A DNA stretch of 64,000 nucleotides from positions 1-64,000 of the forward strand of contig MU401461.1 in assembly GCA_022579005.1 (NCBI GenBank). Direction: 5' to 3'. The notes below the pieces were generated by a model, which searched no databases, was not told where the DNA came from, and saw only the letters and a list, made by a program, of their open reading frames with translations. The translations under genes and the position numbers were made by a program. Positions 1 through 12,964 of this stretch are shown one piece after another; positions within the stretch are counted from its first letter, which is position 1; each line of letters begins with the position of its first letter. This DNA comes from Poronia punctata. Lineage: Eukaryota > Ascomycota > Sordariomycetes > Xylariales > Xylariaceae.

Positions 1-98
<98 letters not shown>

Positions 99-990
99 CA
101 CCTCTTCGCCTAAGGTAGTAGTAGTCACTATGCTAGGTAGTTTAGTTCTATCCCGCTCCCTGGCTGGCTGCCATTCTTCTTCTTATCTTCTCTTTTCCTC
201 TCCTATCCATCCCCTTTTTATCATCCTTCTCTTTTCCTATTCATGCAGATCATATAGTATGTATGTATATACATGCGCAAGCGAACAAGCAAGCAAGCAA
301 GCCAGCCAAGAAAAATACATGATTTATCACAACTCCCCTTTTTCCTTTTCCTTTTCCCCGTACCAGCCCGTCCGCCTTGACACGACAAAACAATATTGTC
401 CCGTCTTCCTAAACTAATGCCATGCCATGCCATGCCATCACCGTCAAAACGACATTGCAGCAATCTAACCCAAATCCTACCTACATACATATGCATCTTC
501 TATAACAACCCCCCCCCCCCCCCCCCTTTTTTTTTTTCCTCCCTCTCCCATATTCTGTCCGCCACAAAGTAGTATCATGACGTAACTAACATAGGCAAGA
601 AAAAAGGAAGAAGAAGAAAGAGAGAGAGAGAGAGAAAGAAACATCACACACACATACATACATATATACATATTACGTCCCGCGTTGTCTCAGTTGGATT
701 TTTTGAAACTATTGTAAAATAAGCTCTCTTTTTTTTTACTAGTTTAGTTTAGTTTCATGTATGTATCTATGTATGTGCCCCTACCTGATTGGTAAAACGT
801 CAGGTCAGGTCAGGTCAGGTCAGGGGTAAGAGGTAGGTACCTACCTTACCTAAGCTACTGTATGTATATATGTATGTATGTATGTACTCGTAGGTAGAGA
901 GAGGCCAAGTAAGTACAAGTATGTATCTAGTCTCAGGCGTAAGTAGGTAAATACTTGGCTGTATTTTTGTACCATCTGTCTGATAGAAAC

Positions 991-1038
<48 letters not shown>

Positions 1039-1493
1039 AAAGGAGACTAACTAACTAACTACTTGGTATCCATCCCCCCCCCCAATAAATCTGACCTATC
1101 TAACCTAGGTTACTAACCTAGACACATGTCGACCGGGGAATCATGCGGCTTAGAGTCAAGTCATTCATTCATCTGTCTGCCGTCTAATTGCCACCACCAG
1201 ACATATCTCTCTTTTGATAATGATAATATTTCCCTTTGCAAAAAAATAGGATAGGTATGGATATATCAAGTCCAATTGCTATAAGACAAGGTATGCTTTT
1301 TTGCTTTTTCTTTTTAGGACAAGGAAGAGAAGAAAAAAAAAGGGGGACAAAATTTCAACACTTTGCCACACATAAAAGTCTACTCTCGGCCATGTCTCAA
1401 AAGCGCCTCCCGATGCCATGCCATGCCATCCCATTCACATACAGTTTCGTAAACACTTTCATTGCTGTCTGCCGCTTTCAAAGATTTTCTATT
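1..1493. repeat. Microsatellite-rich 3' flank of SEC24
   Basis: No gene is supported here. The stretch is packed with simple repeats: (TC)n at 1-95, a C run then a T run at 509-537, (GA)n around 614-636, CAGGT pentamers at about 798-823, TATG repeats near 865-887, and a long (GA)n at about 991-1031. Short open frames in this stretch are low-complexity translations of these repeats. The (TC)n touches the window edge, so its full length is unknown. Confidence 0.8.
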
Positions 1494-4400
1494 CTACCAG
1501 TAACTTGGACGTAGCCCAGTAAAACTGGAAGTGAGAGAAGTTCCTTCGCTACTAACGTCTTTCCGTTTTTGGCCGGCCATCTAAATAGTTCGTAGTCGAG
1601 GTTAGTTCCATGTTTGTAACCTAACCCAAAGGACAACAAGGGAGAGGGAAATATAGGGTAATAAATAGACAATGGGCTGACGTACCTCAAGTTGCACACC
1701 CTTGTGTATATGCACAAGCCAATCGACGTAGCTCTGGGCTTCGTTATTCCGGTCTTCTACTAACATCCGGGCAAATTCGTACTCGGCACCATCGATGCCT
1801 TGTCTCGCCAGTTGTATTGTCAGAGCCTTGGAGCCACGGAGCGACCTCAAGAACTCGACAATGTTTCGCACCTGGGCATTGAGGTGTGTTTCCAGAACTG
1901 GCAAAGACGAATTATAAGGATCCAACGAGTTCAGAGTGTCCTTGCCTTCACCAAAGAGATCCACCAACAGGTTGGGGGAAGTTTGCGAATGGAACCAGAG
2001 GAGGCATTGCTGTCCGTTGTCAACGAGGTAGACACCGCCGGGCTCCACGTTGCTGAATGATGTCCGGATCGAAGGAGGTAATTTCAAGTGTCCAGTCTTC
2101 TCGTCGGCAAAGCCGTCCTCGGGATTGAGATTATGCAAGGGGATCATGCGGGGATAAAGGTATAAGCTAAGCTCTCCGGCTCCCATCGACATCAACATGC
2201 GCAACTCGTGGACCCTCCTGTCGGATGTTTCATTTCCGCCTTTGAAGGCGCGGCATTTGATAAGACCGAGCACATACATGGCCAGCTCCTTGAGCATTTC
2301 GGGCATGACAAGTTGTCCAGGTGGATGGGGTTGTGAAGCGAAGTTCTTGCGGTAGTTTGCTAGAATGTCGATAGTCTTCTCAGTCAGGGTTGATCTGATG
2401 TCTTTAAGAGTGCTTGAACTTGTCGAGAGCTTGGTCGCTGCCTCCTTGGCCAGGAGGGTATACACAGCGTCTTGGTCGATGAACTTCAAGCATCCTCTCG
2501 CCTGGTCGCTAACACTGGCGATTACGTTGCAGCAGCGGACCCGGCGCTGTCCCGAAGCGGTTGTGTATAGTAGAGCCGACTGGAAATGGGCGTCAAGCTT
2601 GGCATCGAGCTTGCCATCATAACCGAATGATACCCCTATCGCCTTGTCCGCGTCGATGACGCCGAATTCGAGGTCGGCTCCAAAGGTATGTTGTATGAAG
2701 TTGCCGTGATAGGAGGATATCTGGAGTCCATTTGAGCATCGTACTTTCATCAGCGCTTGGTAGCCCGTTTCTCTCGTCACCGTATGCTTGATTTCCTGCG
2801 AGAGCTTGGCGTTATCCCGCCCAGCAATAAAGTTGGGGTAGTAGAACGTCTCGCCGCCGGTTGTGGACGAAACATGACCTGTGATCTAGTTAGCCTTCAG
2901 TGAACCAGCCATCTATCTATATGCCTCGGGACGTACCGATAGTCGCGATGTCCAAGTATCCGCCAGAAGGTGCTGCAAGGAAGAAGTCGATGCCGACACC
3001 AGCGGCAACCATCTTCTCGGCCGTCTTTCTCCAACCAGGATGTTCCGTCGTGAATAGTTTCTTGTCGATTTCCCCGCCAGGATACTTCCCGTCATCTCTC
3101 ATGAACAGCCGGCCCGGACCCCAGGTGGGAAGTGCCGATAAGGAGCAGACCACCTTTCCACCTGTCTTTTCTAGGGCAGCCAAGGATGCCCCCAAAGCCG
3201 GCAGTAAAGCAGGTTCGGGGTTCTTGATGTCGGAAAAGAGGGCAGGAAGCCTAGTTAGAAGCGAAGTGATGATGGATTTCGATTCATATGGGTCGACAAA
3301 AAGACCTTCGCTGAGAGGGACGAAAGGATCCTCGATATCGGGCATGATCAACATCTGAGCCTGCTCGAGTGCGGGCTGATGTATTATCAGTACGGGAATC
3401 CCATGTGACGAACCATGAAACACAAATCAGGGGCTGGAATACTCACATTGCAATTGTAAAAGTGGATGTCTTTATCATATGTTGCGAAACCAACCTTGGC
3501 GCCCGGCGGTATATGTCTTTTGGGCTCCTCGTTGTCTTCTGTCTCCTGCCCTTCGGTTGCGTACAGAGCGGAGAGGATACCTTCGCAAAAGGCCTCGAGA
3601 AAGCCCTTGTTGAAGGCCTCTTGCGTGACATCGATCAGGAACAGCCAATTCAGGCCAACTGGCTCCCTTGTCCAGTACTCCTTAGGTACCAAAAACTCGA
3701 CGGTGCCCTTGGTCAACTCTGGTCTCTGATCACGGTCGACCCTGACGCCTTGCGGATTGGTGGCGCAGAAATACTCGGAAGGCGTCTCGTTTGGATATGT
3801 GCAGAGGTTACACACGAATTTACTACCGCCAGAGCGGAACATCATGAAGGGGTTAATGTAAGCACGACATCGATGGCACCTCGGCGGTCCTTGATCACCA
3901 AAATCAAGGACCGGGATTTCCTGTTCTCCAGCTTGGAGGGGAGCCAGGGGTTGCAAGACGAGGCCAAGGGGCAAGCCCGTGCCCTTGAGGCCGTCGGCGC
4001 TGGCTGGTATATTGTTCAGCGTCAAGCGTGCGTGCTTGGGCGAAGAGTTCCCCTGGTCAAAGGCAACGTAGGAGATGCTAGCTGGAGGTGGGACGTGACG
4101 CTCAAAAGTGGGATAGACATTGCTGAAGTAGTACTGCTGGGGCATATCTCTCGAGGCAGGCACACTAGGGATTTCCTCGGGCGAGACAAAACCACCGCTC
4201 GCGTTGGGCGCAAAAGCAGGATTGAGTGGCTGGCCGCCTCTGGCTGCGAATTCAGCCGGTGAAGCTGGAGAGGCGGGATTGTATGGCGCATTGACAGGAG
4301 CAGGGAACTGGCTGGCCGCTGCCGGGTTGTAAGGCGAGTTGCTAGCGGGAGGGGATGCAAATACGTTCGGAGACGCAGGTGGGTGCATAAATTGACCACC

Positions 4401-4826
4401 ACTTGTTACTGAAGGGTCGGCGTTCAAGAAGGCCGTAGTCGAGGTCCCTGCTGGTGGTATGCCATTGTACGCCTGTGAAGAGCCAGCAGGCGCTTCGACT
4501 GTATGGAACGCGTGTCGATCCTTTTTCTTTCTCCTAATTGTGTTCTGCCCATCCAGCGACATGCCGGCCATCTGCGAGGCCAACGACTCTCCAGCAGGCG
4601 CAAATCCAGGAGAGGTGGCTGGTGGAGCACCGCCCATCGGTGCTGTTGGGGGAGGGCTTCCGTAGTATTGTTGGCCCTGAGGCGCCGGCGAGCCGTATTG
4701 CTGATATTGCTGCTGAGCAACGGGTGGTTGAAACTGGGGAGGTGCCGGTTGGCTTGTGCGGTTCGGATCGTTGGGGTCGAGCTGCTCGCCCTGCCCGAGG
4801 GCGTGATACATGGAATATTCGCTCAT
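1494..4826 (-). CDS. SEC24: Sec24, COPII coat cargo-binding subunit
   Basis: Sec24 pairs with Sec23 in the inner COPII coat and selects cargo for ER-to-Golgi vesicles. I read four exons: 4826-3447, 3375-2937, 2878-1686 and 1580-1494, giving 1032 aa, the usual size. The first ~300 residues are a disordered Pro/Gln/Ala-rich arm. A zinc finger follows with CHRC at 317-320 and CNLC at 339-342, then the trunk domain (LFLIDVT), beta-sandwich, helical and gelsolin-like regions. The start is the ATG at 4826 (MSEYSMYHALGQGE), which fits the fungal N-terminus; an upstream in-frame ATG at 4937 lies in a poor context. Exon joins restore FYNCN-PALEQAQM and DIATIG-HVSS. The last small exon gives the conserved fungal ending GLRPSYW. 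Family assignment is secure; the last exon is inferred from splice signals. Confidence 0.96.
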
Positions 4827-5817
4827 CGTGGTGGAGTGATGCGAGGTAAATTCGGAATCTAATACTGGACTATCGGATGGAGACGAGAGCTCGTATCTGG
4901 AGTTCCTACAATAACACTGACGGCATTCCCTTGACAAAGTCGGCTTAAGAGGGGTTGTACTGAACAGTTACACGAAAACCAAAGGTGTCATTGCGACTGT
5001 CTCTGGAAACTTTGGCAGGTTGAGGCAAGCACGAAGTGATACTCAAACCTTGATCGAATTCCAACAGTCGCGGAAGTAATTACCACGAGTTTCGCGACAA
5101 TTGACTTCTTGATTGGATCAAATTCACCTGTAAAGGCCACAGTTACGAATAGGCGTCGGAACGATGCTATTCCCAAATTGGGGTTAAGTATAACGAGACA
5201 GCGGTAACAGGTTACAGCACCGTACTATTTGACACATTAAACTTCCGGACATCTCCCGGCTGCCTGTCAAGAGGTCGGCATCTTTGCAATGACTGCCAGC
5301 TTCGGGCAAGCGTGGAGAGCGTTTATGCGCGCGCACCTACCTATTTGATTCCCTAAAGGCGATAAAACTAAACTAATCTAACAGCGATCTAGAACGCTAG
5401 GTGATATTTGTCTTAGCTCGGATTCTCCATCCATATGGCTTCTGTACTGTAAGGTACATACAGTATGCGTATAATCTGACCAAAGTGCACGGTATAGGTA
5501 CATTCCATTGAGGCTACATGTAACTAATGAATGGAATGTCAATTAATGCTTTGACGAGCAACATCATCGCAGAACCTACTGTACACGGTTAACTGCTCTA
5601 CTCGTACCTAAGGTATCTCAACCTGATGGCTACGAGCCTTTAGGCCAAAACCAGACAGCTTTTTAATCCTTCCCTCTAGCACCCCCAGGAACAAAGGTTC
5701 GCGACAACCAATTACTGTAACAAACAAAGGTTGGAATCGAAGTCCACATATCCCCAACATCTAGAAGCTGGCGCAAGGGAAACAGACACAAGTGCGAAAT
5801 AATCAATATCATGCAGC
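4827..5817. promoter_or_regulatory. Divergent promoter between SEC24 and CFT2
   Basis: About 1 kb separates two divergently transcribed housekeeping start codons, so both promoters must lie here. I see no clear TATA box. There are only short repeats of GTACCTA type near 5440-5510 and 5600-5620. No gene is supported. Confidence 0.6.
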
Positions 5818-8751
5818 ATGTTCACATTTAGCCCATTGCAAGGGGCCCTCTCAGAATCGGCGGCGTCGCAGTCGATTCTTGAGTTAGACGGTGGCATAAA
5901 GATACTTGTTGGCGTTGGCTGGGACGAATCATTTGATGTCGCTAAACTCAAGGAGCTAGAAAAGTATGCTTGTTTTTGATCATTTGATTGACGCCTGTGA
6001 CAGGCACCCTGGAAACATGGCATATAATAAACCGATGCTAATCGTTGTGTTCCTATCAGACAAGTTCCGACTCTGTCCCTGATCCTCCTCACTCATGCGA
6101 CTACCGAACATATCGCCGCCTTTGCCCACTGCTGCAAACATTTCCCTCTCTTCACCCGTATTCCGGTATATGCGACGAGCCCAATCATCGGACTTGGGCG
6201 AACCCTGTTGCAGGACTTGTATGCTTCGACACCAGCTGCCGCTACTACCATCCCCTCGGACGCTCTTGATGGCGTGAGCTACTCGGACCACGACGCCTCG
6301 TCTGATTTTCTCCTACAACCGCCCACCGCCGAAGAGATTGCGACCTACTTTTCGCTTATCCACCCGCTCAAATACTCACAACCTCACCAACCTCTAGGCT
6401 CGCCATTCTCTCCACCTCTAAACGGCCTGACTATTACAGCTTACAACTCGGGTCATACCTTGGGCGGCACTATCTGGCACATACAACATGGCCTTGAGTC
6501 GATAGTATATGCGGTGGATTGGAACCAAGCACGCGAAAATGTCTATGCCGGAGCTGCTTGGTTGGGCGGTGCAGGGGGTGGTGGTGCCGAGGTTATCGAG
6601 CAGTTGCGTAAGCCTACTGCTCTAATCTGCAGCAGCCGCGGCGGCGAGAAACCGTCGCTTTCGGGCGGACGCACTAAACGTGATGAGCAGCTCCTCGAGA
6701 AAGTGAGGGCATGCGTCGCCAAGGGGGGCACAGTCCTCATACCTACTGATTCTAGCGCTCGGGTGCTCGAGTTAGCCTACCTCCTGGAACATGCTTGGAG
6801 GGTCGATTCATCGTCTGGGGATGGCAAGCTTAAAGCCGCTAAACTCTATCTGGCAGGGCGCAATGCTCATAGCGTCATGAGATATGCGCGAAGCATGTTG
6901 GAGTGGATGGACGATAGCATTGTACGTGAATTCGAAACTGTTGCTGATGGTTCGAGAAAGAACACCGCAGACGGGACGAAGCATGGAAAGGACACTGGGC
7001 CGTTCGACTTCCGGTTTCTTCGCCTACTGGATAGAAAAGGCCAGGTCGACAAGGTGGTCTCACATGAAGGCGACGGCCAAACACGAACGGGAAAAGTCAT
7101 CATTGCCAGTGATGCCAGCCTCGAGTGGGGGTTCTCGAAGCAGATTTTAAAGCAACTTGCCCAAGACCCAATCAATATGGTGGTGTTGACCGAGTATCCG
7201 CCCCTGGCTTCAGCTTCGCGTCCGTCTTTGGCGAGGACACTTTGGACCTGGTGGAGAGACCGACAAGGCAATGCGACTGAAGAGGGAGCTGCTTCTCCCC
7301 AAGAGATCGATTTTATAGATGCGCAAAAGCAGGCTCTGGAAGCCAACGAACTAGTCCGATACCAGCAATGGCTTGCACAGCAACGCCAACTCCAGACTAC
7401 CCTTCAGGGTGGCGGGGTAGCGACCCTAGAGGCGCCTGGCGACGTAGGAGATGATGCTTCCGAGTCGTCCTCGGAATCGGAAGATTCCGAAGATGAGCAG
7501 CAAGGCCGTGCGCTAAACGCGGCCACGACTCTTGGGCAGGTGGGGAGGAAAAAGGCTGCACTTACCGACGAAGACTTGGGTGTAAACATTCTCCTCAAAA
7601 AAAAGGGGGCTTACGACTTCGATGTAAAAGACAAGAAGGGGAGAGATAGGATGTTTCCCCATCCCGTGCGAAGGAAACGAGCTGACGAATACGGCGACCT
7701 TATTCGACCGGAAGATTTCCTGAGGGCAGAAGAACGAGAGGAAGGAGGCGGTCTTGACACCGACCAAGTAGGCAAGGGAACTCATCACGACAACTTGGGG
7801 AAGAAGCGTAAATGGGACGATATCGCCGCTTCGAACAGAAATAAAGGCCCACACGGCAACAAACGACCGGCGCTCACACGGGCCGTTAGCGACGAGGTTC
7901 CGGTGGCGTCCCCTGACGGCGGGGCCGACGACGAGCTAGATGCAATACCCGAAGACCCGGATGATGCGGTGAATGGCCCGTCCAAGCTGGTGCTCGCGAC
8001 TGAAAAGGTCACGGTTAGACTACAGATTGATTTCGTCGACTTTGCAGGCATTCACGACAAACGAAGCCTTCACATGCTTATACCACTGATTCGACCCCGA
8101 AAACTTATCCTGGTCGGGGGAAGCAGTGAAGAGACGATGACGCTAGCGTCGGACTGCAAGAAACTCATAGCCGAGAGTTCGATCGCCATCTTCACGCCGG
8201 CAATCGGAAAGACTGTTAATGCCAGTGTTGATACGAATGCTTGGGTGGTTAAACTTGCGCCGAGTCTAGTAAAACAGCTCAAATGGCAGAGTGTTCGGGG
8301 GCTCAGCATCGCAACCGTGACGGGCCGACTGCTGGCTTTACAGAGGCAGCTCGCAGGAGACGGTGAAGGAGACTCGGCAAACAAACGGGTGAAGACGGAA
8401 GAGACGCAGACGAAAGAGCCGGCAGAGGCTCCGGTAGAGCCCACACTTGACGTCGTGCCTACAAGTATGGCGTCAGCAACGCGCTCTGTAGCTAAACCCC
8501 TTCACGTCGGCGACCCGCGGTTGGCGGATTTGAGGAAGGCTATGCAGCAGTCCGGGCATACGGCTGAGTTCAGGGGAGAGGGTACGTTGTTAATTGATGG
8601 CTCAGTGATGGTTCGAAAAACAGCTACAGGCCGTATCGAAGTGGAGAGCATCGGTCTTCCCATGGGCGGACCGGCTAACCAAATAGCGGGCACCTTTTAT
8701 GCGGTTAAACGGACGATATATGATAACCTGGCTGTTGTTGCTGGAGCTTAA
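5818..8751 (+). CDS. CFT2: Cleavage and polyadenylation factor subunit Cft2 (CPSF100)
   Basis: This is the CPSF-100/Ydh1 subunit of the nuclear pre-mRNA 3' end processing complex, the inactive partner of the CPSF73 endonuclease. I read exons 5818-5963 and 6060-8751, 945 aa. The intron joins KELEK to QVPTLSLILLTHA, and a CTAAT branch site lies near its 3' end. The N-terminal metallo-beta-lactamase fold shows THATTEH where active nucleases have HxHxDH, so metal ligands are missing as expected for this subunit. A beta-CASP region follows (GGTVLIPTDSSARVLEL). A long acidic Ser/Glu stretch (SSESEDSEDE) and a KR-rich linker come before the C-terminal domain. The motif is LVGVGWDE here, where I expect LVDVGWDE from memory of related proteins. 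It is divergent from SEC24. The TAA stop is followed at 8761-8780 by a pure G run. Confidence 0.95.
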
Positions 8752-11355
8752 TGATGATGAGGGGGGGGGGGGGGGGGGGGGTATATATCAGGAGTTCTGT
8801 ACCCATGCTGTATGACTATGTAGCATTACGTCAGCAAGAAGAATGGGAGGATAATAGAATTCTTCCCACTTGAGTAGAGGGGCCATATCTCAGTGTTTGC
8901 ATGTAGAGATTTGACCTAAGAGTGCTTTCGATTGACAATTGAATTACCTACAAGTAATGCCTAGGTGCAAACTGCTTACAGTACATATTGCCCACGGTGC
9001 AGGTACATGGCTACGGTATGTGAGTACTTTAGATATTTGTTGCTTACTGTCTAGTTTGCACTTTTAGCGTTACAAGTACAGGACACAGGAATGTACCTCT
9101 CTAATTCATCTAGGTTGTTGTGGGTTGGGTGATAATTATGATGTGTAGAAGTGTTGGAGGGATACAGTGCCCTGACTGTAAAGGACCTCCTGTATTATAG
9201 TCTGATCCGTACCTTCCCCTACAAGGTCCTTGGTATATGTGGTCAAAGGGGGCTGGAGAATACACATCGTGCCTGCCGAAAATTCATTCTATCATGTAAT
9301 TAGGTAGGTACGTACATGTACATGACCTATATTTCCTTTCCAGCGCAACCTCTCTCATATAGGACAAATCTGTTTCTGGCCTGTAAAGCTTCAACTCCTT
9401 CTAGGGCAAGTCTGCCTGAACGGACGGGTTTGTTGACGATGGCTTCACTCCAGGGCGCGCTCTCCCAAAAAGGACGACAGCGTAATCATATTGCACTTTA
9501 TTTTACCTACCAAGTTTTTAACATATTCCCTTTTGATTTTATTGTGCTTGTGACCTATGGCAGCTTTGTACCTGAGAGTGTTTATGGCTATACAGCTTTT
9601 GATTGCAAAACTCATGGAACATTCACGCAGTTTTACATACTCCAAACCCTTACAGTGAGTGGCCAAACTGACGGTCTATAAGAAGGTCATCAGATGTCAT
9701 AATAACGACAAGTTATCTTATGTCTTCTTATATCTGAAGGAGAGGGAAGTACTGCAGTGCTAAGCAGCGACGGGACCTTGGATAACCTCTCTATTACTGG
9801 TATGAGACTAAGGATGGCCAAATGGTATCCTTCCTAGAGATCTGATGAGGTACGTGTTAGGTGCACATTCAAAGTGGTATCCTAGCTGTATCTACTGACA
9901 AGCATACATGCTGAGCACCTACATGGTATAGGCATGGAGGATTAGTGCGTATCTACCCTCAATGGATAATGCTGTCTGTCCACCCAGATTTGGTACCATA
10001 CCTTACAGAGCCGCCTCGAGGTACTCTATGGTCTCTACGCGTTTGATATAAATCCTTATGTGGAAAGTTGGCAGCTAGCTAACTAGCTGGAGCCTTTATT
10101 GGAATACTTTTGTACTCCTGCCTGCCTATCATCACTTATATAATTCTTTCCCGTCCACCGCACATCACATTCCATCCATTCCGCCCATTCCGCCCATTCC
10201 ACCCATCAACAACAACAGAGCAAAATCACTTGCGCACAGAGATTTCACACTTGCCTCTGTTTTAATTCTGCCTTCTACTTAATTATCAAGTTGTATCTGG
10301 ACTGGAATTCTTTTGTTCTGTTGGGCGCAAGGAACCCTCACCGCAATCACTTGGTAGCCTTGGGCCTTGGTCAGTCTCCGTTAAATATTTCGATTTTTTC
10401 CACAGCCTGCAAAGCCAGCGCTCTCTTCTTTGTCTGTTTATTACTAGATACCTCTCCTGGTGTCTACCTACCAGGTGGATGTTTTTCTGCTCTGATTCAG
10501 GTGATTCCCCGAACCCCCCTATCAAACCCCCTTTCAATCTACCTCCCACTTTCCCATTCTACATCCCCAGCACGGACACAGTTGTTCTCAAGGAACCCTC
10601 ATTTTTATGTGGTGAACCATGAGGGGCAACCATCTTCTTTATCTCTACTTCTTGATATTCCTACTCGTACTGCGCCGTGGTCTGCTTTGGCATCGTGCTG
10701 CTCATTCATCACTAAATCATTCCGGCCTACCGGTTGGAAACCCCTCTCATCCACTCACAGTCAAATATACAACAAGGTGATTATCTTGTCATTCTTTTTC
10801 GCTACTAGGGCTTGCCCATTATTTCTATCCTATTTTACTAACTGACAATTTTCATCATAGTGATTAAGTGGTGGAACTTCCTGTTCTTCTAAACACAAAC
10901 ACCTTCAACATCGGATTCGACGAGAGGTCAAGTTTGAGACTACAATCACACTATCCGTGAATGGTCTTTACCTCTCGGCCTCGAGGGCTTGTTACGAAAA
11001 GAACTCTTAAAGCCACTCTGCCACCTCCAACTACTCCTAAACCTCCTACTTCTATACTTACATCGCCGACCAAGCCATCGTTTCTTTCCACTTTGACCAT
11101 CTCCAATTTACTTGCAAACTGCGTTCCGTCTTGGGAGCACTCATAGGAGTAACATCAAGATCCATCTCCCTACCTACTACCTACTTGACTGTCTTTTTGC
11201 CAGTTATCGGGGAATTGCCGTACCGGTCGCCCAGGTGAGAAGCTTTTCTAACACCATTAATTGATTTTGTTCTAGTCTAACAGATACAAGAAGACGGTAG
11301 CCTCCAACCTTGACCTTGACACTGCTCTGTCGGAGAATCTCTTTCAGTCACAGCC
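8752..11355. other. Long intergenic region and probable 5' leader of the 2EXR gene
   Basis: No supported gene in 2.6 kb. A 20-nt poly-G run sits at about 8761-8780. The stretch 10100-11340 is pyrimidine-rich with several plausible GT-AG pairs (for example a GTGAGAAG donor near 11234), which suggests a long, possibly spliced 5' leader for the downstream gene. Open frames at 9316-9681 and 10291-10845 have no recognisable protein features. Confidence 0.6.
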
Positions 11356-12451
11356 ATGCCGACCGAGTTTCACCTCTACCCTCGGCTCCCAGCCGAGATG
11401 AAATTAATGATCTGGGACGAAGCATTCAAGGAGCTGCGCAATGGAGCACATACTTTTCGATTGGTAGCCAAAAGCCCAGATGGGGAATTAGTCCTGGAAC
11501 CAGCTGCCAAGCAGGCCAGCAAGGACAAATCACAGTGGCGGCGGACGGCCGAGCTTTCTCTAGTGGATCGATATTCACTAAGAGTTGCTATCAAGGAGGG
11601 CAGGCGGAGATCGCTTGTCCTCTACGAGAACTCTGGTCAGAGGCGCAGAGTTCAAGGGAGAGCCCGGCACGGTAGAGCGATGATGGACCCAGACGAAGAC
11701 CTTGTAATCTTCCGTTTGACTTTTGGAACTTCGCTGATCCAAAACATCATGCTCCATAGGAGATTCGTCAGCCACATGGTCAGGCTTGAGGGCATCACTC
11801 AGTTTGCGATGGACCTGAACTACGTCCGACATGGCTACAGTAACACCAGGACGTACCTACCCTTTCGCTGCCCCTGTGCGCCCGGCACCCTCCATAGTCC
11901 TACCATGTGTTTTGTTGGCGTGTGCCAGTTTCTCCAGTGGTTTGTGGATCTACGGACTCTGTTCCTAATCCTCCCATCGAATGAACACTTCCACTACAAT
12001 ATGGTCTCTGATGCGCCACGCAGACCCCAAGCATTGAGGTTTCTTAGGCAGTTAAATGGTAGGCTCTCTCTCTCTCTCTCTCTCTTCCCCAAACTCTCTT
12101 TCACAGAATGATCCGCTTACACACAAGAACACAACAAAAGGGAACCGGCCAGGCCTTTGTCACTTCAGAGACCAGACCGCCGATTACTATGAGTTGGTCG
12201 TGGTAGAACGGCCAGGGGACATGGACTATGATCCTTACGTCTTGGGCCAAGGCATACGAAGGACATGGGCCGCTACAACAAAGTTCAACCCGGGCGACCC
12301 TAGATTCGAAAACCGATTCCCGAGACCTGACATCGAGGTCAAGTTTCTCGTACGCGTCAATAAGGACGTCCAAGCGGAGCAAGACCGACATCAGCCTGCA
12401 CAGAGCAAGGGTGAAAACAATAATAAATCCTCCACAAACCAGAATAATTGA
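11356..12451 (+). CDS. 2EXR-domain protein (F-box-like fungal family)
   Basis: The N-terminus FHLYPRLPAEMKLMIW is the hallmark of the 2EXR domain, a common ascomycete family of unknown function that resembles F-box proteins. Exon 1 is 11356-12058. The second exon must include the in-frame stretch that reads DYYELVVVERPG and ends at 12451. The splice that keeps frame best is 12059-12152 (GTAGGC to CCGGCCAG), joining QLNG to LCHFRDQTADYY and giving 333 aa. The more canonical TTTCACAG acceptor at 12106 would cause an immediate stop, so the junction is uncertain. A (CT)n microsatellite at 12064-12084 lies inside this intron. The C-terminal part is polar and Asn/Lys-rich. Confidence 0.82.
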
Positions 12452-12964
12452 TACCAATTGCTGAGAGCGGATATCATTCTCGTGGGAATACTTGCGAGTA
12501 ACATACATACGTCGCGACAGAGATTTTACAGTTCTTCTTGCCCTTTGTCTGCTTTCATACCTTTGAGCCTTCACTGATCGCTTTTTGCGATTTCTTCCAT
12601 GTTCACAAGGGAGAATTGTGATCGACTCGGGTTTAGATTGCACTTGAAGAATAGAGAAGCACTGGAAAAGACTCTGGTCTTAACTATTCACTTCTTTTTG
12701 TACATATTTCTCTTTTCATTGTTTGTTTGCTGGGACTAAGAATTGCGGTGGTTGTTTCTAATGAGGGAATGAAACACACGACTGCTAGGGTAGAGAGAGA
12801 GAGAGAGAGAGAGAAATACACGAGGGGATGATATCAATGCGCCTTATGTTTCCGGGCCACATATAAGGAAGGAATTGAGACCAATCAATCACTATACGTA
12901 ATAATCAACCATGGATTGATTACAAACTACCCACATCCACATCGCTTCCTACCCGTACATCTTT
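12452..12964. other. Convergent intergenic spacer with (GA)n
   Basis: This spacer lies between the 3' ends of the 2EXR gene and the cysteine-rich protein gene. A (GA)n microsatellite occurs at about 12793-12814. I see no gene. An open frame at 12101-12643 on the minus strand overlaps the 2EXR exon and is a shadow. Confidence 0.6.

Noticed and set aside
3369..4262. 297-codon plus-strand open frame
   Set aside because: It is antisense to SEC24 exon 1 and has no protein features of its own.
10291..10845. 184-codon open frame upstream of the 2EXR gene
   Set aside because: Pyrimidine-rich leader DNA; residues are compositionally odd (Ser/Leu/Phe/Pro) with no domain.
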